From Desulfotignum sp. (lineage in GTDB: Bacteria > Desulfobacterota > Desulfobacteria > Desulfobacterales > Desulfobacteraceae): a DNA stretch of 64,000 nucleotides. Below the pieces are notes generated by a model that was not told the origin of the DNA, did not search any database, and saw only the letters and a program-made list of their open reading frames with translations. This document shows positions 61,023 through 64,000 of the stretch, piece by piece. The translations under genes were made by a program, and so were the position numbers. The stretch lies in NCBI GenBank assembly GCA_018399285.1, contig JAGYOW010000006.1, positions 1 through 64,000 of the forward strand, given 5' to 3'. How positions within the stretch are numbered: position 1 is the stretch's first letter; the number at the start of each line of letters is the position of its first letter.

Positions 61023-61943
61023 TCAGCTGAACGCTTTTTCCAGGTCCGGTACGATCTGTTTTTTCCGGCTCATGATGCCGGGCAGCCAGGCTTTCCCGTC
61101 TTTAGGGGCTACGCCGAACGCTTTTTCCACCACAGACTCGTCATCCGATGCCACCAGCAGTTCCGTGCCTTCCTTCATGATGTCGGTGAGCATCAAAAGA
61201 ACGGAATGATGTCCTTTTTCCGCTTTCAAAGCTTTGATGTCTTTTTCCAGGTCTGCTTTGATGCCGTCCACAATGGACAGGTCCACCAGTTCCAGCTGGC
61301 CTACGCCTACGCCCTTACCGCTCATGTTGAAGTCTTTGTAATCCCGGAACACCAGCTCCCGGATGGGGGTGCCTTCCACTGCGGATTTGACCTTGAACAT
61401 TTCAATGCCCAGGGCTTCCAGATCGGACTCACCGCAGATCTCGGCCAGTTCCGCGCACACGGCCTTGTCTTCATCCGTGCACGTGGCGGATTTGAAGATC
61501 ACAGTGTCGGACAGAATGGCGCACAGCATGATGCCCGCAACATCCTTGGGAATTTCCACGCCCAGGTATTTGTACATGCGGGAGATGACGGTGCAGGTGC
61601 AGCCCACGGGCCAGATCCAGCATTCCAGGGGCTGGCCCGTGGTCACGTCCCCGAGCTTGTGATGGTCCACAATGCCTAAAATGTTGGCTTCTTTCAGGTC
61701 ATCCGGGCTCTGGGCCAGGTCGGAATGATCCACCAGGTACACATCTTTGCCGGCATAGCTGGTCACCACGGCCGGGGCGGCCACGCCGAATTTGTCCAGA
61801 ACGAATTTGGATTCCGGATTGAGTTCACCCTGAGCGGCCGGAGCAATATCCTCACCCAGTTTTTTCTTGAGATCCGCCAGTGCGATGGCAGCACAGACAG
61901 AATCTGTATCCGGGTTTTTGTGGCCAAATACCAAAGTTGTCAT
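61023..61943 (-). CDS. ppaC: Manganese-dependent inorganic pyrophosphatase
   Basis: DHH-family pyrophosphatase, 306 residues from ATG 61943 after TAGGAGG. Motifs: LVFGHKNPDTDSVCAAIAL with metal ligands, VYLVDHSD, GIVDHHKLGD, and the C-terminal SRKKQIVPDL phosphate-binding region. It removes pyrophosphate made by sulfate adenylyltransferase, which sulfate reducers need to pull activation forward. Intact. An ATG at 62000 would add 19 unlike residues. Confidence 0.94.
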   Translation of the reverse strand: MTTLVFGHKNPDTDSVCAAIALADLKKKLGEDIAPAAQGELNPESKFVLDKFGVAAPAVVTSYAGKDVYLVDHSDLAQSPDDLKEANILGIVDHHKLGDVTTGQPLECWIWPVGCTCTVISRMYKYLGVEIPKDVAGIMLCAILSDTVIFKSATCTDEDKAVCAELAEICGESDLEALGIEMFKVKSAVEGTPIRELVFRDYKDFNMSGKGVGVGQLELVDLSIVDGIKADLEKDIKALKAEKGHHSVLLMLTDIMKEGTELLVASDDESVVEKAFGVAPKDGKAWLPGIMSRKKQIVPDLEKAFS

Positions 61944-62191
61944 AAAACCTCCTAATTGATTAATGTCAAGTTTATACAAAAAGATGATGCGGTTGCTCAC
62001 CCATCATCATACGGTTTCACAGTGATGGCTGTCCGTTGTCTGATGCAGTGAAATTGCAAAAAAAGCGGGCAGATCCATTTAAAATCAGAGTATCTTATAA
62101 AATTTATCGGCAATATAAACAAGGAAAATTTTAAAAATTCAGACCGGTTTGAACCGGTTGGTCCATGACCGGGTGCCTGGATTTTATTTTT

Positions 62192-62219
62192 AAAAACCCG
62201 GGACATGGGCCGGGTTTTT
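62192..62219 (+). terminator. Intrinsic terminator ahead of yhbY (possible attenuator)
   Basis: AAAAACCCGG (62192-62201) pairs with CCGGGTTTTT (62210-62219). It lies 78 bases before the yhbY start, in the 353-base gap between divergent ppaC and yhbY. Upstream CCGGGT (62169-62174) could pair with ACCCGG of the stem instead. The rest of the gap (61944-62160) shows no gene. Confidence 0.6.
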
Positions 62220-62296
62220 CCCTTGTTTCTGTTCAAGCATTTTTTTCTGTGGTATAAGGCTTATTTTAAAACCCAATCAAGATGAAGGATAATGAC

Positions 62297-62605
62297 ATGG
62301 CGATGCAGTTGACCGGGAGCCAGCGCAAATATCTGCGGGGTCTGGCCCATCATTTGAATCCCGGGGCGTTTGTGGGTGCCAGGGGAATGACCCCGGCGCT
62401 TTTGGCTGAGATTGAAACCGCCCTGGACGGGGCCGAGCTGATCAAGATCAAATTTGTGGATCATAAGGATAAAGCGGTTAAAGCCGGGCTGCTCGATGAG
62501 ATTTCCCGGCAGACGGGCGCGGCGGTGGCAGGTATGGTGGGGCATGTGGCCGTGCTGTACCGTCCTCACAAAAATGCGGAAAAAAGACGGATTCATCTGC
62601 CCTGA
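62297..62605 (+). CDS. yhbY: YhbY-family (CRM) RNA-binding protein
   Basis: 102 residues from ATG 62297, with AAGGA seven bases upstream; ATG 62282 is in frame but lacks a site. MQLTGSQRKYLRGLAHHLNPGAFVGARGMTPAL and the GxxG loop region VAGMVGHVAVLYRPHK are typical. Linked to 50S assembly in E. coli. Intact; followed by ychF after 57 bases. Confidence 0.93.
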   Translation: MAMQLTGSQRKYLRGLAHHLNPGAFVGARGMTPALLAEIETALDGAELIKIKFVDHKDKAVKAGLLDEISRQTGAAVAGMVGHVAVLYRPHKNAEKRRIHLP

Positions 62606-62662
62606 ACGGGTTTTGTGCGGGTCAGAATTTAAACGTAAACAATCAAGGGAATACCCAATTTT

Positions 62663-63733
62663 ATGAAAGTCGGTATTATCGGCCTGCCCCAGACAGGCAA
62701 GAAAACTTTGTTTCAGATTTTAACGGGAAATCCGGCACTGGATCCGGCAAAAGCAAATAAACCCGTGCCCGGGGCCGCAGATATCATGGATTCCCGGTTC
62801 AACACCCTGGTGGATATGTATCAACCCAAAAAACAGGTCAGGGCCCGGCTGGATCTGGCGCTGCTGCCCAGACTGGAAGCCGAGACCATTGCCGGCGGCG
62901 AGATTTTCAGGGATATTGCGGACATGGATGCCATCTGTCATGTGATCCGCGCGTTTGAAGATGATGCCGTGTATCATGCCCAAGGATCGGTGAATGCCTG
63001 GCGGGATTTTGAAAATGTGAATGCTGAACTGCTCATGCATGATCAGATTTTTGCGGAAAAACGGATCCAGCGGCTGGCCGATGAGGTGAAAAAAATAAAA
63101 GATGAGGCCCGGCAGAAAGAACTGGATCTGATGCAGCGCATTCAGGCACACCTGGAGCAGGAAAATCCGTTGCGGTTGATGGCATTGTCCCCGGATGAGG
63201 ACAAAATGATCCGCAGCTATCCGTTCATTACCCGGAAAAAAATGGTGATTGCCGTGAACGTGGCGGAAGAGGACCTGGGAAATCAGAATCTGCTGGCCCG
63301 GTTTGCCCCGGCCTGTCAGGCCCAGGCCATCGAGGTCATGCTGGTGTCCGCCAAAGTGGAAGCGGAAATCGCTTTGCTGGACACATCTGAAGAAAAACAG
63401 GAGTTTCTGGATGCGCTGGGTATTGAAGAAACCGCGCTTGAAATGCTCACCCGGCTGTGTCTGAGATCTTTGAACCTGATCTCTTTTTTTACCGTGGGCA
63501 AAGACGAGGTGCGTCAATGGCTGGTGCGCCAGGAAAGTAGCGCGCCCCGGGCGGCCGGGGTCATTCATTCGGATCTGGAAAGAGGATTCATCAGAGCGGA
63601 AGTGTTTTCCTATGATGATTTGATCGCTTTCGGGTCGGAAGCAGAGCTGAAAAAAGCCGGCCGGTTCTATGTGGAAGGAAAAACCTATCTGGTCAAGGAC
63701 GGGGATATTTTAAACATCCGGTTTTCCGTATAG
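62663..63733 (+). CDS. ychF: YchF/Obg-family ATPase, divergent G1 motif
   Basis: 356 residues. The start MKVGIIGLPQTGKKTLFQILTG has the P-loop GLPQTGKKT (usual GLPNVGKST). DMDAICHVIRAF, the helical coiled part, VIAVNVAEEDLG and a TGS-domain end (ISFFTVGKDEVRQWLV, ERGFIRAEVFSYDDLIAFGS, YLVKDGDILNIRFSV) match YchF. The family binds ATP and ribosomes. The odd P-loop and shorter G domain suggest the divergent second YchF-like type rather than canonical YchF. Intact. Confidence 0.88.
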   Translation: MKVGIIGLPQTGKKTLFQILTGNPALDPAKANKPVPGAADIMDSRFNTLVDMYQPKKQVRARLDLALLPRLEAETIAGGEIFRDIADMDAICHVIRAFEDDAVYHAQGSVNAWRDFENVNAELLMHDQIFAEKRIQRLADEVKKIKDEARQKELDLMQRIQAHLEQENPLRLMALSPDEDKMIRSYPFITRKKMVIAVNVAEEDLGNQNLLARFAPACQAQAIEVMLVSAKVEAEIALLDTSEEKQEFLDALGIEETALEMLTRLCLRSLNLISFFTVGKDEVRQWLVRQESSAPRAAGVIHSDLERGFIRAEVFSYDDLIAFGSEAELKKAGRFYVEGKTYLVKDGDILNIRFSV

Positions 63734-63755
63734 CCGGTGTCTTGTTTTTATCGAT

Positions 63756-63787
63756 AAAAGGCGGGTTCCGATCAGACCCCGCCTTTT
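63756..63787. terminator. Bidirectional terminator between ychF and the last gene
   Basis: AAAAGGCGGG (63756-63765) pairs with CCCGCCTTTT (63778-63787). It serves convergent genes. Confidence 0.8.
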
Positions 63788-63797
63788 ATGACATCTG

Positions 63798-64000
63798 TTA
63801 TTCCGGTGCGTTGGCGTGGGCTTCGGTGAGCCGCTGTTTCAGATACGCCATGTCGTCCGGATCGTATTCATCCAGATCAAAACAATACCCGTCTTCTCCT
63901 AAAAGTCCCTCGGGAATCAGGTCCCCTTTTTCATCCGGGTCCGTGATCATCTCTCCGTAAAAGCACACAGAGAGCCACCGGTTGTCCGGATCATCATCAA
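63798..64000 (-). CDS. Acidic protein of unknown function, 5' part outside window
   Basis: An open minus-strand frame from the right edge to a TAA at 63798. The visible 67 residues are strongly acidic (DDDPDNRWLSVCFYGEMI, GEDGYCFDLDEYDPDDMAYL) and end QRLTEAHANAPE. No family recognised. The start lies beyond the edge. Confidence 0.6.
   Translation of the reverse strand, partial: DDDPDNRWLSVCFYGEMITDPDEKGDLIPEGLLGEDGYCFDLDEYDPDDMAYLKQRLTEAHANAPE

Noticed and set aside
62720..63568. 282-codon minus-strand ORF opposite ychF
   Set aside because: Antisense shadow of an intact gene, rich in His/Gln/Phe as expected from reverse reading.

Overview
The window looks like part of the chromosome of a sulfate-reducing Desulfobacterota bacterium, most likely of the Desulfobacteraceae. 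The main reason is a complete aprBA-qmoABC block (APS reductase and its quinone-linked partner), supported by the many Fe-S, Hdr-like and Rnf-like proteins. Genes are dense on both strands. I see no rRNA, insertion sequence, phage or CRISPR array.

Layout. 1-8411 (minus): aprB, aprA, a directional terminator, qmoA, qmoB, qmoC, a terminator, then leuB, which runs off the left edge. 8412-8823: a control region with three inverted repeats. 8824-12822: two YkgJ-type Cys-cluster proteins, an SDR, a dGTPase-like HD protein and a deaminase. 12826-27063 (plus): the translation and transcription block infC-rpmI-rplT-pheS-pheT, tRNA-Gly, rimP-nusA-infB-rbfA-truB-rpsO-pnp. 27050-34173: MBL-fold hydrolase, proline dehydrogenase, nitroreductase, a heterodimeric ABC exporter and a TSUP permease. 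34285-36554: a possible small ORF, crcB and a K+ channel. 36762-46630: two facing metal/redox arms. The plus arm is arsR-arsC-acr3-aldehyde ferredoxin oxidoreductase-CDF. The minus arm is arsR-permease-small thioredoxin-two thioredoxin-like genes-ccdA-rhodanese-MauE/DoxX. 46719-47429: an exported DUF1573 protein with an in-frame TGA at the first Cys of its CGC motif, a candidate selenoprotein. 47659-48328: two abutting gene remnants. 48443-54646: a signalling block with a histidine kinase, two paralogous response regulators and a PocR hybrid kinase. 54696-60882: a GltB-like FMN protein, TPP-dependent dehydrogenase E1 alpha and beta, a broken hydrolase, and an RnfB/GltD-like fusion. 60944-64000: ppaC, yhbY, ychF and a partial unknown gene.

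Sequence quality limits interpretation. Many essential genes (aprA, pheT, nusA, infB, pnp) carry one-base frameshifts, often in homopolymers and clustered in patches, while other stretches are clean. These are almost certainly read or assembly errors, so broken genes in those patches are annotated as single spans. Gene ends inside the patches are approximate.

Functionally, apr/qmo carries the adenosine phosphosulfate reduction step with electrons from the quinone pool. The ars arms suggest reduction and export of arsenic coupled to extra-cytoplasmic thiol chemistry. The 54.7-60.9 kb block suggests 2-oxoacid or acetoin-type oxidation linked to flavin/Fe-S electron transfer.
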